Source: Sphingomonas oligophenolica (GTDB lineage: Bacteria; Pseudomonadota; Alphaproteobacteria; Sphingomonadales; Sphingomonadaceae). From it: a stretch of 64,000 nt of DNA. The position numbers and the translations under genes are program-made. The DNA lies in NCBI RefSeq assembly GCF_006438955.1, contig NZ_RCZK01000004.1, positions 1 to 64,000 on the forward strand, written 5' to 3'. This document shows positions 51,200 through 59,524 of the stretch, one piece after another. The stretch's first letter is position 1, and every line of letters begins with the position of its first letter. The notes beneath the pieces were generated by a model. That model did not search any database, was not told where the DNA came from, and saw only the letters and a list, made by a program, of their open reading frames with translations.

Positions 51200-52741
51200 T
51201 TATTGCTCCTCGTCCTTCGGGGCCGGGGTCGCATCGAAAACGCTGATCGCGGCGTCGGCGCCCTGGTCGTTCAGTGCGGTCAGGACCTTCTTGGCATAGG
51301 TCGCCTTCGCGCGCTCCTCGATGTTGTACGCAACCGGCGTGATCGCGGTCCGCGCCTCGGCAAGCTTGCCCTGCGCCAGATACACACGCGTCGCCTTCAG
51401 CCGCACATCGCCGTCATAGGGCGCCAGCGCGTAAGCGTAGAGCAACGCGGCCTGCGCGTTGGCGGTCGGCTTTTCGTTGGCCTGCCCAAAGCTGTCGTAA
51501 TAGGCGATCAACGGTTGCGGCATTTCGGTCGCGACCTTGTTGGCGCGCAAATACCATTGGCGTGCCGCAGCCCAGCGGGTGGGGTCGGTGATCTTGTCCT
51601 TCACCAGCGCCGCAGTATCCGCCATCCCGCGATAATCGAGCGCGTGGACCGAACGCGGATCGGCGGCCAACGCCCGGTCGGCGGCCGCTGCGGCCCGGGA
51701 ATAGCATGCAGCCTTTGCGGCGGCGTCGATTTCGCACGCGTCGAACTCGGCTTCGGCAAGCTCGTTCTGCGCGAAGGCGTCGTCAGGATAGGGCGCGGCG
51801 AGCCGCCGGGCGAGCGCGGCGACATCGCCCGCATTCTTCTTGCTCACGCCGGCGTTCGACGCGATCATCGCGGGCATCGTCGTGCTTTCGGCGGGTGTCA
51901 GCTTCGTTACCTCGATCGACCCGATCGACAATGTGTCGAGGTCGATTGCAGACGACGGCAGCCGCGGTCGCCGAACATATTGGTCGATCTTGAGGTCCAT
52001 GTTGGCGCCGTTGCCGATTAACGCGGCCGGATCTTCCGCCTTGCCGCCGTTTAGCGCGCCGATATAGCCGGCGAGCCGCTTCCGGCCGTCGGGATCGAAC
52101 GTCAGGTAATGCGTCAAGGCCCAGCCGTGGCGGTAGAGCGCATCGCGTTCGACGTCGCTAAGCTTCCCCGGATCGAACCGCAGCAAGCGACTCATCGGCA
52201 GCGCGTTCATCTGCCCGATGGTATATTTGCGATACGCCGGGACGGCGCCGAAGATGATCTGGTTACCGCGGAACAAGGCTGTCGCGTGCAATTCGGCGAA
52301 GCCCTCGACGAACCAGGGTGGCAGCGCCGCATCGGTCCAGTTCGTCAGCATCCAGTGATGCGTGTATTCGTGGAACAGGATCGCGCGTGCGCCGAGGTCT
52401 CCACTGCCGTTGCGGGGCGTGAAGGCGACGGATTGACCCGCGACCGGGCGGTAGAATCCTGCGACGCCGTCATGTCCCGCCAGCTTGGCAACATCGTTGG
52501 TCGTGTCGACGACGAAGACCGTCACGCGCGCGGACGCGCCGCGTTTGTCCTGCGGCGCAACATGCCAGGCACGGATCGCCTGGTCGAACTGTTCGAGCCG
52601 CATGGTATAGTCTCGGACGTCCTCCAGGCTGTCGTCCGAATAGACGATGAAATGGTTGGACGTTGCCCGGTACCAGTCGGCCTGCGCCGCGGTCGAACCA
52701 ATGAGTGCACTGACCAGCGCAGCAATGAACTTTAAACGCAC
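51200..52741 (-). CDS. Exported gluzincin metallopeptidase-like protein with TPR-type repeats
   Basis: 513 residues from a GTG at 52741 (a TTG at 52750 is also in frame). Signal peptide ends GSTAAQA. The N-terminal domain has HEYTH (His124 and His128 around Glu125) and, about 20 residues later, GFAELHA with Glu150, the gluzincin zinc site. It also has RATSNHFIVYSDDS, typical of DUF1570-like proteins. From about residue 280 helical repeats follow (AAPYPDDAFAQNELAEAEF; AADPRSVHALDYRGMAD). Substrate unknown. Flanked by intact and degenerate priA 3' ends. Confidence 0.82.
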   Translation of the reverse strand: MRLKFIAALVSALIGSTAAQADWYRATSNHFIVYSDDSLEDVRDYTMRLEQFDQAIRAWHVAPQDKRGASARVTVFVVDTTNDVAKLAGHDGVAGFYRPVAGQSVAFTPRNGSGDLGARAILFHEYTHHWMLTNWTDAALPPWFVEGFAELHATALFRGNQIIFGAVPAYRKYTIGQMNALPMSRLLRFDPGKLSDVERDALYRHGWALTHYLTFDPDGRKRLAGYIGALNGGKAEDPAALIGNGANMDLKIDQYVRRPRLPSSAIDLDTLSIGSIEVTKLTPAESTTMPAMIASNAGVSKKNAGDVAALARRLAAPYPDDAFAQNELAEAEFDACEIDAAAKAACYSRAAAAADRALAADPRSVHALDYRGMADTAALVKDKITDPTRWAAARQWYLRANKVATEMPQPLIAYYDSFGQANEKPTANAQAALLYAYALAPYDGDVRLKATRVYLAQGKLAEARTAITPVAYNIEERAKATYAKKVLTALNDQGADAAISVFDATPAPKDEEQ

Positions 52742-52804
52742 GATCCCCAATCCCCCTAAGCTTTAGCGTAGGTTAGACGGCAGCAACAACCGGTTCAAGA
52801 TAGC

Positions 52805-54973
52805 TCACAGAAAGTTGTAGGGATCGACGTCCACGGTGACGCGCACCTTGCTTGGCCATTCCACGGCGCGCAGCCAGTCGCGGATCACGTCCTGGACGTC
52901 GAGCGCGCGCCGGGCGTGGACGAGCAGGCGGTAGCGGTGGCGGCCGCGGAGCATCGCTAGCGGCGCGGGGGCGGGGCCGTACACCGCCATGCCGTCGATC
53001 CGCGGGGCCGAGCGGCCGATCGCGATCGCGATCTCGTGCGCGGCGGGCTGGTCCTCCGACGATACCACGATCGCGGCGTAGCGCCCGAACGGCGGCGCGC
53101 CTGCGTCGCGGCGCGCGTCGGTCTCCGCTGTATAAAAGGCATCGGCGTCGCCAGTGATCAGCGCCTGCATCACCTGCGCCTTGGGGCTATGGGTCTGGAT
53201 GAAGACATGGCCGGGTTTCTCGCCACGGCCCGCGCGCCCCGAAACCTGGCGAATCTGCTGGAAGGTGCGTTCGGCGGCGCGCAAATCGCCGCCTTCGAGG
53301 CCGAGGTCCGCATCGACCACTCCCACCAGCGTGAGATTGGGAAAATGATAGCCCTTCGTCACGAGCTGGGTGCCGACGACGATGTCGATGTCGCGCGCCT
53401 CCATCCGCGCGACGAACTCGGCGGCCTTGGCGGGGGACCAGATCGTGTCGGACGTGACGATCGCGGTCTTCGCATTGGGGAACAGCGCGGTGACCTCGTC
53501 GGCGATGCGCTCGACGCCCGGGCCACAGGCGACGAGCGTGTCCTCGCCCTGGCATTCGGGGCAGACCCGCGGGGTCGGCTCGATATGCCCGCAATGATGG
53601 CAGGCGAGGCGGCGCGTCAGGCGATGCTCGACCATCCACGCGGTGCAATTGGGGCATTGGAAGCGGTGGCCGCAAGTGCGGCACAGCGTCAACGGGGCAT
53701 AGCCGCGGCGGTTGAGGAACAGCAGCGATTGTTCGCCCTTCGCCAGCGTCGTCTCGATCGCGGCGACGAGTTTGGGCGCGAGCCAGCGGCCGCGTTCGGG
53801 GGGATGTTCGATCAGGTCGATCGCCTCGATCGTCGGCATCTGCGCACCGCCGAACCGCGCGGGAAGCTGGAGCTCGGCGTAATTGCCGAGCGCGACCTGT
53901 TGTCGGGTCTCGATCGCGGGGGTCGCGCTGGCGAGAATTACCGGGCAGCCCTCGAACTTGCCGCGCATCACCGCGACGTCGCGCGCGTGATAATGGACGC
54001 CCTCTTCCTGTTTGAAGCTGGTCTCGTGCGCCTCGTCGACGACGATCAGGCCGAGGTTGCGATAGGGCAGGAACAGCGCCGAGCGCGCGCCGACGGTCAC
54101 CAGCGCCGCGCCACTCGCGAGCGCGCGCCACGCGCGGCGGCGTTGTGACGAGCGGAGGCCGGAATGCCACGGCACCGGATCGCAGCCGAAGCGGTCGTGG
54201 AAGCGGCGCAGGAACGGTTCGGTGAGCGCGATTTCGGGGAGGAGCACGAGCGTCTGGCGGCGCGTTCGGATCGCCTCGGCGATCGCCTCGAAATACACCT
54301 CGGTCTTGCCCGATCCCGTCACGCCGTCGAGCAGCGTCGGCGCGAAGGCGCGCGCGGCTACTCCGGCAATGAGGGTGGCGGCGGCCGCCTGCTGTTCGGG
54401 CGAGAGCGTCGGCGCGCCGAATGCTGGGTCGGGAACCGGATAGGGGCTGTCGATGTCGACCGCGACCGGTTCCAGCGCGCCGATTTTGACGAGGCCGCGG
54501 ATCACCGCGTCGCTGACCTCGGCGACGCTGGCGAGTTCGCGGATCAGGCCCTGGCGGTCGCCGATCCGTTCGAGTGCCTGCTCGCGCTGCGGGGTGAGGC
54601 GCGTCGGCACCTCGCCGGTCGCGCGATATTCGGTGATCGTCCGCGCGCCTTCGAGCGCGGAGGTCGAGGCGAGTGCCATCCGGACCACGGCGGCAGGGGG
54701 GGCGAGATAATAGGAGGCGGTCCATTCGACGAGGCGGCGCAGCGCCGCGCCAAGTGGCGGGGCGTCGGCGACGGCGAGCAGATTGCGGAGCCGGTTGTCG
54801 CCGACCTCCGCGTCGGACGGCATCCGGTCGGGCTCCCACGCGACGCCGAGCAACTGGCGCGGGCCAAGCGGGGCGATGACGATCGAGCCCGGCTCGACGT
54901 GCATGCCCGGTGGCACACGATAATCGAGCGGGCCGAGCGCGGCATTGAGGATGAGGATGCGGGCGCGGGACAT
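52805..54973 (-). CDS. priA: Primosomal protein N' (PriA helicase)
   Basis: 722 residues. Walker A GVTGSGKTEVY, the DEAH box VVDEAHETSFKQEEG, and motif SGRAGRGEKPG are present; two zinc sites are formed by cysteines in CRTCGHRFQCPNCTAW and CHHCGH ... CPECQG. Restarts stalled replication forks. The C-terminus ends RVTVDVDPYNFL. A second decayed copy of this end lies about 1.6 kb downstream. Confidence 0.97.
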   Translation of the reverse strand: MSRARILILNAALGPLDYRVPPGMHVEPGSIVIAPLGPRQLLGVAWEPDRMPSDAEVGDNRLRNLLAVADAPPLGAALRRLVEWTASYYLAPPAAVVRMALASTSALEGARTITEYRATGEVPTRLTPQREQALERIGDRQGLIRELASVAEVSDAVIRGLVKIGALEPVAVDIDSPYPVPDPAFGAPTLSPEQQAAAATLIAGVAARAFAPTLLDGVTGSGKTEVYFEAIAEAIRTRRQTLVLLPEIALTEPFLRRFHDRFGCDPVPWHSGLRSSQRRRAWRALASGAALVTVGARSALFLPYRNLGLIVVDEAHETSFKQEEGVHYHARDVAVMRGKFEGCPVILASATPAIETRQQVALGNYAELQLPARFGGAQMPTIEAIDLIEHPPERGRWLAPKLVAAIETTLAKGEQSLLFLNRRGYAPLTLCRTCGHRFQCPNCTAWMVEHRLTRRLACHHCGHIEPTPRVCPECQGEDTLVACGPGVERIADEVTALFPNAKTAIVTSDTIWSPAKAAEFVARMEARDIDIVVGTQLVTKGYHFPNLTLVGVVDADLGLEGGDLRAAERTFQQIRQVSGRAGRGEKPGHVFIQTHSPKAQVMQALITGDADAFYTAETDARRDAGAPPFGRYAAIVVSSEDQPAAHEIAIAIGRSAPRIDGMAVYGPAPAPLAMLRGRHRYRLLVHARRALDVQDVIRDWLRAVEWPSKVRVTVDVDPYNFL

Positions 54974-55016
54974 GCCGCCTTCATATGGGGGGCGGAGGCG
55001 CGCGCGTGAAGCCAGG

Positions 55017-55046
55017 CGCCGCTGCGCCGCTGCGCCGCTGCGCCGG
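55017..55046. repeat. Short tandem repeat, 8-bp unit
   Basis: Three perfect copies of CGCCGCTG plus a partial one, in the gap between divergent priA and xerC. Likely replication slippage; could vary in number between strains and alter the promoter spacing. Confidence 0.75.
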
Positions 55047-55121
55047 TCGCCGCGGCGCCATTTGCCGATTGTTACAACCGGGCGGCTGACTGGGTCGGCG
55101 AATGCGCCTAGCGTCGCGGCG

Positions 55122-56009
55122 ATGATCCACCCGCTCGCCCGTGACTATGCCGAGTATCTGGCGCGCGACCGACGCCGGTCGGCGCACACCGTGCGCGCCT
55201 ATCGCGGGACCGCGGCGCGGCTGACGGCGTTTCTGGCCGAGCATTGGGGCGAAGCGATCGATCGCGCCGTGCTGACCCGGATCACTGCGGCGGATTTGCG
55301 CGCCTATCTCGCCAAGCGGCGCGGCGAGGGGTTGGGCAATGCCTCGGCGGCGCGCGAATTGTCGGCGGTGCGGGGGTTCCTCGCCTGGGCCAATCCCGAA
55401 GAGCCAGGCCCCCGGCTGAAGGGGCCGCGGGTCAAGAAGGGGGTGCCGCGCCCGATCTCCCCCGACGAGGCGGTGGCGCTGGCCGAGGAGGTGGCGGAGG
55501 ATGCCGCCGAACCGTGGATCGGCGCGCGTGACTGGGCGGTGCTGCTGCTGCTGTACGGCGCGGGATTGCGGATCGGCGAGGCGCTGGCGCTGACCGGCGC
55601 GATCCTGCCGCTGGGGGAGACGCTCAGAGTAACCGGCAAGCGCGACAAGACCCGGATCGTCCCGCTGCTGCCGCAGGTGCGCGCGGCGATCGAGCTATAT
55701 GCGGCGCAGAACCCGTGGCCGATCGCGCGGGACGACGCGTTGTTTCGCGGTGCGAAGGGCGGGACCTTATCGCCGGGCGTGGTGCGAAAGTCGGTGCGGA
55801 CGGCGCGTGCGCATTTGGGTCTCGGCACGCGGACCACCCCGCATGCTTTGCGCCACAGCTTTGCGACCCATCTGCTGGGCCGGGGCGCCGACCTGCGCGC
55901 ACTACAGGAGCTGCTCGGGCACGCGAGCCTGAGTTCGACGCAAATCTACACCGCAGTCGATGCGGCGCACCTGATGGACGTGTACCGGAATGCACACCCG
56001 CGGGCTTAG
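55122..56009 (+). CDS. xerC: Tyrosine recombinase XerC
   Basis: 295 residues, normal for Xer. N-terminal SAM-like core-binding domain (RDRRRSAHTVRAYRG), then the catalytic residues: Arg in GAGLRIGEAL, Lys in TGKRDKTR, HALRHSF, GHASLSSTQ and nucleophile Tyr in QIYTAVD. With XerD resolves chromosome dimers. An ATG at 55122 is chosen; upstream codons read antisense into priA. Its stop overlaps the converging gshB stop. Confidence 0.93.
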   Translation: MIHPLARDYAEYLARDRRRSAHTVRAYRGTAARLTAFLAEHWGEAIDRAVLTRITAADLRAYLAKRRGEGLGNASAARELSAVRGFLAWANPEEPGPRLKGPRVKKGVPRPISPDEAVALAEEVAEDAAEPWIGARDWAVLLLLYGAGLRIGEALALTGAILPLGETLRVTGKRDKTRIVPLLPQVRAAIELYAAQNPWPIARDDALFRGAKGGTLSPGVVRKSVRTARAHLGLGTRTTPHALRHSFATHLLGRGADLRALQELLGHASLSSTQIYTAVDAAHLMDVYRNAHPRA

Positions 56010-56962
56010 GCGCGCGCCGCGACCCGCGTTTCGATCGCGTCCCAGATCATGCCCGCGACGTCGGTGCCATCAAAATTTTCGATCGCGACGATCCCGGTCG
56101 GGGAAGTGACGTTGATCTCGGTCAGCCATTCGCCGCCGATCACGTCGATGCCGACGAAGATCAGCCCGCGCCTCTTGAGTTCCGGCCCCATCGCGGCGCA
56201 GATTTCACGTTCGCGGGGCGTCAGCTCGGTCTTTTCCGCCGACCCGCCGACCGCGAGGTTGCTGCGGATTTCGCCCGCGCCGGGGAGACGGTTGATCGCG
56301 CCCGCGATCTCGCCGTCGACGAGGACGATGCGCTTGTCGCCGTTGGCGACCGAGGGGAGGAAGGCCTGGACCATGTGGGGTTCGCGCCAGGTCATGTTGA
56401 AGACCTCGATCAGCGCCGACAGATTGGCGCCGTCGCGCTCCACCTTGAAGATCGCCTTGCCACCGTTGCCGTGGAGCGGCTTGATCACGATCGCGCCATG
56501 TTCGGCGAGGAAGGCGCGCGCTTCGTCGAGGCTGCGGGTGATCAGCGTCGGCGGCATGAACAGCGCGTAATCGAGGACGAAAACCTTTTCGGGGGCGTTG
56601 CGGACGCTGGCGGGGTCGTTGACGACCAGCGTCTGGTCCGCGATCCGCTCGAGCAGGTGGGTCGCGGTGATGTAGCCGAGGTCGAACGGGGGATCCTGGC
56701 GCATCAACACGACGTCGGCGTCGGTGCCGAGATCGAGATTCACTGCTTCGCCAATGGTGAAATGATCGCCCGCAACGTGCTGGACGGTGACCGGATGCGC
56801 GCGCGCCCAGACCCGGCCGTCACGGTAGTTGAGGTCTTCGGCGGCGTAATGGAACAGCCGGTGTCCGCGCGCCTGCGCCGAGAGCATCAGCGCGAAGCTC
56901 GAATCGCCGACAATGTTGATGTCTGCGAGCGGGTCCATCTGGACGGCGACGGTGAGGCTCAT
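56006..56962 (-). CDS. gshB: Glutathione synthase
   Basis: 318 residues. ATP-grasp fold with VAVQMDPLADINIVGDSSF start, VLMRQDPPFDLGYI, HGAIVIKPLHGNGGKAIF and FVGIDVIGGEWLTEINVTSPTG, all diagnostic. Joins gamma-glutamylcysteine and glycine. The partner gshA is at 61448, not in the same operon. Confidence 0.97.
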   Translation of the reverse strand: MSLTVAVQMDPLADINIVGDSSFALMLSAQARGHRLFHYAAEDLNYRDGRVWARAHPVTVQHVAGDHFTIGEAVNLDLGTDADVVLMRQDPPFDLGYITATHLLERIADQTLVVNDPASVRNAPEKVFVLDYALFMPPTLITRSLDEARAFLAEHGAIVIKPLHGNGGKAIFKVERDGANLSALIEVFNMTWREPHMVQAFLPSVANGDKRIVLVDGEIAGAINRLPGAGEIRSNLAVGGSAEKTELTPREREICAAMGPELKRRGLIFVGIDVIGGEWLTEINVTSPTGIVAIENFDGTDVAGMIWDAIETRVAARA

Positions 56963-56977
56963 CGATCGTTCCCATTT

Positions 56978-57045
56978 CCGTTCGGGCTGGGCTTGTCGAA
57001 GCCCGCCGTGTGGGTCGCGCCCTTCGACAAGCTCAGGGCGAACGG
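56978..57045. repeat. CTTCGACAAGCTCAG dispersed palindrome, third copy
   Basis: 24-bp arms 56978-57001 and 57022-57045 form an imperfect inverted repeat around a 20-base centre. Same family as 13221 and 4591. It lies between yraN and gshB (both minus strand). Confidence 0.85.
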
Positions 57046-57095
57046 GGGCAGGTAGGCGCGGTATCGTCCGTTGTCACGATATGCCGACGCCGCCG

Positions 57096-57476
57096 TCACC
57101 CGATCCGCGATCCGATCCACGCATTCTCGATATGCCGCGGGCGGGTGCCCGGTGCGATCAGGATGACGTCGACGCGGATGTCGTCGCCCGCCCCGGCGTA
57201 GCGCGGCATCAGCACTTCGGCGGCGGCGGCGACGCGCGCGAGGCGGCGTTCGTCGATCGCGACATCGAGCTCGGCGGCGGTCGCGCGGGTCTTGACCTCG
57301 ATGAAGGCGACGAGGTTGCCCTTGCGCGCGACGATGTCGACCTCGCCCGCCGCGGTGCGGACGCGGCGATCGAGGATCCGCCAGCCCTTGAGGCGGAGCC
57401 ACCAACCCGCGAGGCGCTCGCCGCGGCGCCCCGAGGCTTCGGCGGCGCGGCGTTGCTGGAGGTTTCGCGGAGTCAT
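57096..57476 (-). CDS. YraN/UPF0102 family endonuclease-like protein
   Basis: 126 residues. Nuclease-like core visible: GERLAGWWLRLKGWRILDRR, GEVDIVARKGNLVAFIEVKTR (the D..EVK pattern of the restriction-endonuclease fold), and RPRHIENAWIG at the end. Function unknown, perhaps recombination-related. Overlaps rsmI by an ATGA stop/start, matching the yraL-yraN link seen in many bacteria. Confidence 0.9.
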   Translation of the reverse strand: MTPRNLQQRRAAEASGRRGERLAGWWLRLKGWRILDRRVRTAAGEVDIVARKGNLVAFIEVKTRATAAELDVAIDERRLARVAAAAEVLMPRYAGAGDDIRVDVILIAPGTRPRHIENAWIGSRIG

Positions 57477-58315
57477 GCCTTCAGCGCGAGCGCTCGCGCG
57501 TAGAGCGTCTTGCGGTCGAGCCCGAGCGCCTTGGCGACCTCGCTGGCCGCTTGCCCGGTCGAAAGGCGGGTGAGCGCCTCTGCCAGCGCGGCGTCGGCGT
57601 CGGCGTCGCTGGCGGGGGGTGCGTCGCCGGGGGGGGCGACGACGATGACGATCTCGCCCTTGGGCGGCGCGTCGGCATAGCGTGCGGCGAGCGTTGGGAG
57701 CGTGCCGGTGACCGCCTCTTCGAATTTCTTGGTGATCTCGCGGGTCACCGCGGCGTCGCGATTCCCGAGTTCGGCAGCGAGCGTCGCGAGGCACGCGGCG
57801 AGACGTGGACCCGATTCGTAGAATACCAGCGTGGCACGCAAGGCTGCGATCTCGCGAATCGCGTCGGCGCGCGCCTTTTCCTTGGGCGGCAGAAAGCCCG
57901 CGAACAGAAAGCGGTCGGTCGGCAGCCCCGCGAGCGTCAGCGCGGCGACCGCGGCGCAGGGGCCGGGGATCGTCACGACCAGATGCCCCGCGGCGCGCGC
58001 GTCGCGGACCAGCTTGAAGCCGGGATCGGAAATCAGCGGGGTACCCGCGTCGGAGACCAGCGCCACCGCCTCGGTCGCCATCCGCGCGATCAAGCCGGGG
58101 CGGACCCCCTCGGCATTGTGGTCGTGATACGGCGTCATGTGGCGCTTGACCCCGATATGGCGGAGCAGCCCCGCGGTGACGCGGCTGTCCTCGACCGCGA
58201 TCACGTCGGCGCGCGCGAGAATGTCGGCGGCGCGCGGCGACAGATCGCCGAGATTGCCGATCGGGGTCGCGACGATGTAGAGGCCGGGGTGAAGAGGGTT
58301 TACGAGCGTGTTCAC
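57473..58315 (-). CDS. rsmI: 16S rRNA 2'-O-ribose C1402 methyltransferase RsmI
   Basis: 280 residues from a GTG at 58315. Family marks PGLYIVATPIGNLGDLSPRA, VIAVEDSRVTAGLL, VSDAGTPLISDPGFKLV and TIPGPCAAVAALTLAGLP are intact. The C-terminal part ends in a DNA-binding-like helix (TRLSTGQAASEVAKALG). Divergent from the LpoA-like gene with only 12 bases between the starts. Confidence 0.95.
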   Translation of the reverse strand: MNTLVNPLHPGLYIVATPIGNLGDLSPRAADILARADVIAVEDSRVTAGLLRHIGVKRHMTPYHDHNAEGVRPGLIARMATEAVALVSDAGTPLISDPGFKLVRDARAAGHLVVTIPGPCAAVAALTLAGLPTDRFLFAGFLPPKEKARADAIREIAALRATLVFYESGPRLAACLATLAAELGNRDAAVTREITKKFEEAVTGTLPTLAARYADAPPKGEIVIVVAPPGDAPPASDADADAALAEALTRLSTGQAASEVAKALGLDRKTLYARALALKA

Positions 58316-58327
58316 AAGGGGCGTACC

Positions 58328-59524
58328 ATGGCAGAGGCGATGACGGTTCGGCAACCGGGGGCGGGGCTGATCCGCTGGGTCACGCTGGCGGCGGCGATGC
58401 TGCTCGGCGCTTGTTCGACGATCGTGCCCCGCGGGCCGGTCTCCGCGCCCGAGCGGCCCGTCGCGGCCCCGGCCCCCGCGCCGCGCGATACCTATACCGG
58501 CGGCATCCCGCGCGACACCGAACGCAACCGGGTGGCGTTGCTGGTGCCGCTGTCGGGATCGAACGGGGGAATCGGTCGCTCGATCGCGAACGCGACGATG
58601 CTCGCGGTGCTCGACACCAGGACCGAAAAGGTCCGGGTCACGAATTACGATACCGCGACCGGCGCGGGCGCCGCTGCGCGCCGCGCGATCGCGGAGGGTG
58701 CGCAACTGATCCTCGGTCCGTTGCTGTCCGACGACGTCCGGGCGGTCGCGCCGATCGCGAAGGCGGCGGGCGTGCCGGTCATCAGCTTTTCGAACGACGT
58801 CGGAGTCGCGGGCGACGGGGTCTATCTGCTCGGCTATGCGCCGACCCAGTCGATCGAGCGCGTCGTCGGTTATGCACAGTCGCGCGGCATCACCAATTTC
58901 GCGGGGCTGGTGCCCAACGGGCTGTACGGCCAGCGATCGTCGACCGCGTTCCTGCGCGCGGTCGAGGATGCGGGGGGACGCGTCGTGTCGCTCCAGACCT
59001 ACCCGCGCGGCGCGGGGGCGATCGCGACCGCGGTCGCGCGGTTGAACCAGCAGGCACCTTATGGCGCGGTGCTGGTCGCCGATGGTGCCGCCGCCGCCGC
59101 CAGCGCCGCGCCGCTCGTCAAGCGCGCGAGCCCTGGGGTCCACCTGCTCGGGACCGAATTGTGGAATTCGGAGACTGGAATCGGCGTGCGGACGACGCTC
59201 GACGGTGCCTGGTTCGCGAGCGTGCCCGACACGCTCTATCGCCAGTTCGCGGTCAAATATCGCGCGCGGTTCGGGGCAGCACCCTATCGGCTGTCGAGCC
59301 TAGGCTATGACGCGGTGCTGTTGACGGTGCGCATCTCGCGCGACTGGCCGGTGGGGCGCGCGTTCCCCGAACAACGGCTGCGCGACAAGGACGGGTTTGC
59401 GGGAATCGACGGCGCGTTTCGCTTCGCGGGCGATGGCGTTGCCGACCGGGCGCTGGAGGTTCAGGAGATTCGCGGCGGTTCGACCGTGCTGGTGTCCCCC
59501 GCGCCGACCGGTTTTACGCGATAA
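58328..59524 (+). CDS. LpoA/YraM-like penicillin-binding protein activator
   Basis: 398 residues; ATG at 58328 after AAGGGG. Lipobox LGAC (Cys29). The body is a periplasmic-binding-protein type I fold: NRVALLVPLSGSNGGIGRSI, GAQLILGPLLSDDVRAVAPI, and GVPVISFSNDVGVAGDGVYL. In E. coli LpoA activates PBP1a from the outer membrane. The neighbours rsmI (yraL) and yraN match the conserved yraL-yraM-yraN order. Ends inside the converging hemW. Confidence 0.9.
   Translation: MAEAMTVRQPGAGLIRWVTLAAAMLLGACSTIVPRGPVSAPERPVAAPAPAPRDTYTGGIPRDTERNRVALLVPLSGSNGGIGRSIANATMLAVLDTRTEKVRVTNYDTATGAGAAARRAIAEGAQLILGPLLSDDVRAVAPIAKAAGVPVISFSNDVGVAGDGVYLLGYAPTQSIERVVGYAQSRGITNFAGLVPNGLYGQRSSTAFLRAVEDAGGRVVSLQTYPRGAGAIATAVARLNQQAPYGAVLVADGAAAAASAAPLVKRASPGVHLLGTELWNSETGIGVRTTLDGAWFASVPDTLYRQFAVKYRARFGAAPYRLSSLGYDAVLLTVRISRDWPVGRAFPEQRLRDKDGFAGIDGAFRFAGDGVADRALEVQEIRGGSTVLVSPAPTGFTR

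Noticed and set aside
53187..54839. 550-codon frame overlapping priA on the same strand
   Set aside because: An alternate frame of priA with no domain; typical high-GC shadow.
55017..55046. Possible CRISPR or iteron array
   Set aside because: Unit is only 8 bp, contiguous and without spacers; it is a simple tandem repeat.
57551..58327. Upstream extension of the LpoA-like frame
   Set aside because: Antisense to rsmI; the lipoprotein signal starts at the ATG at 58328 with a good ribosome site.
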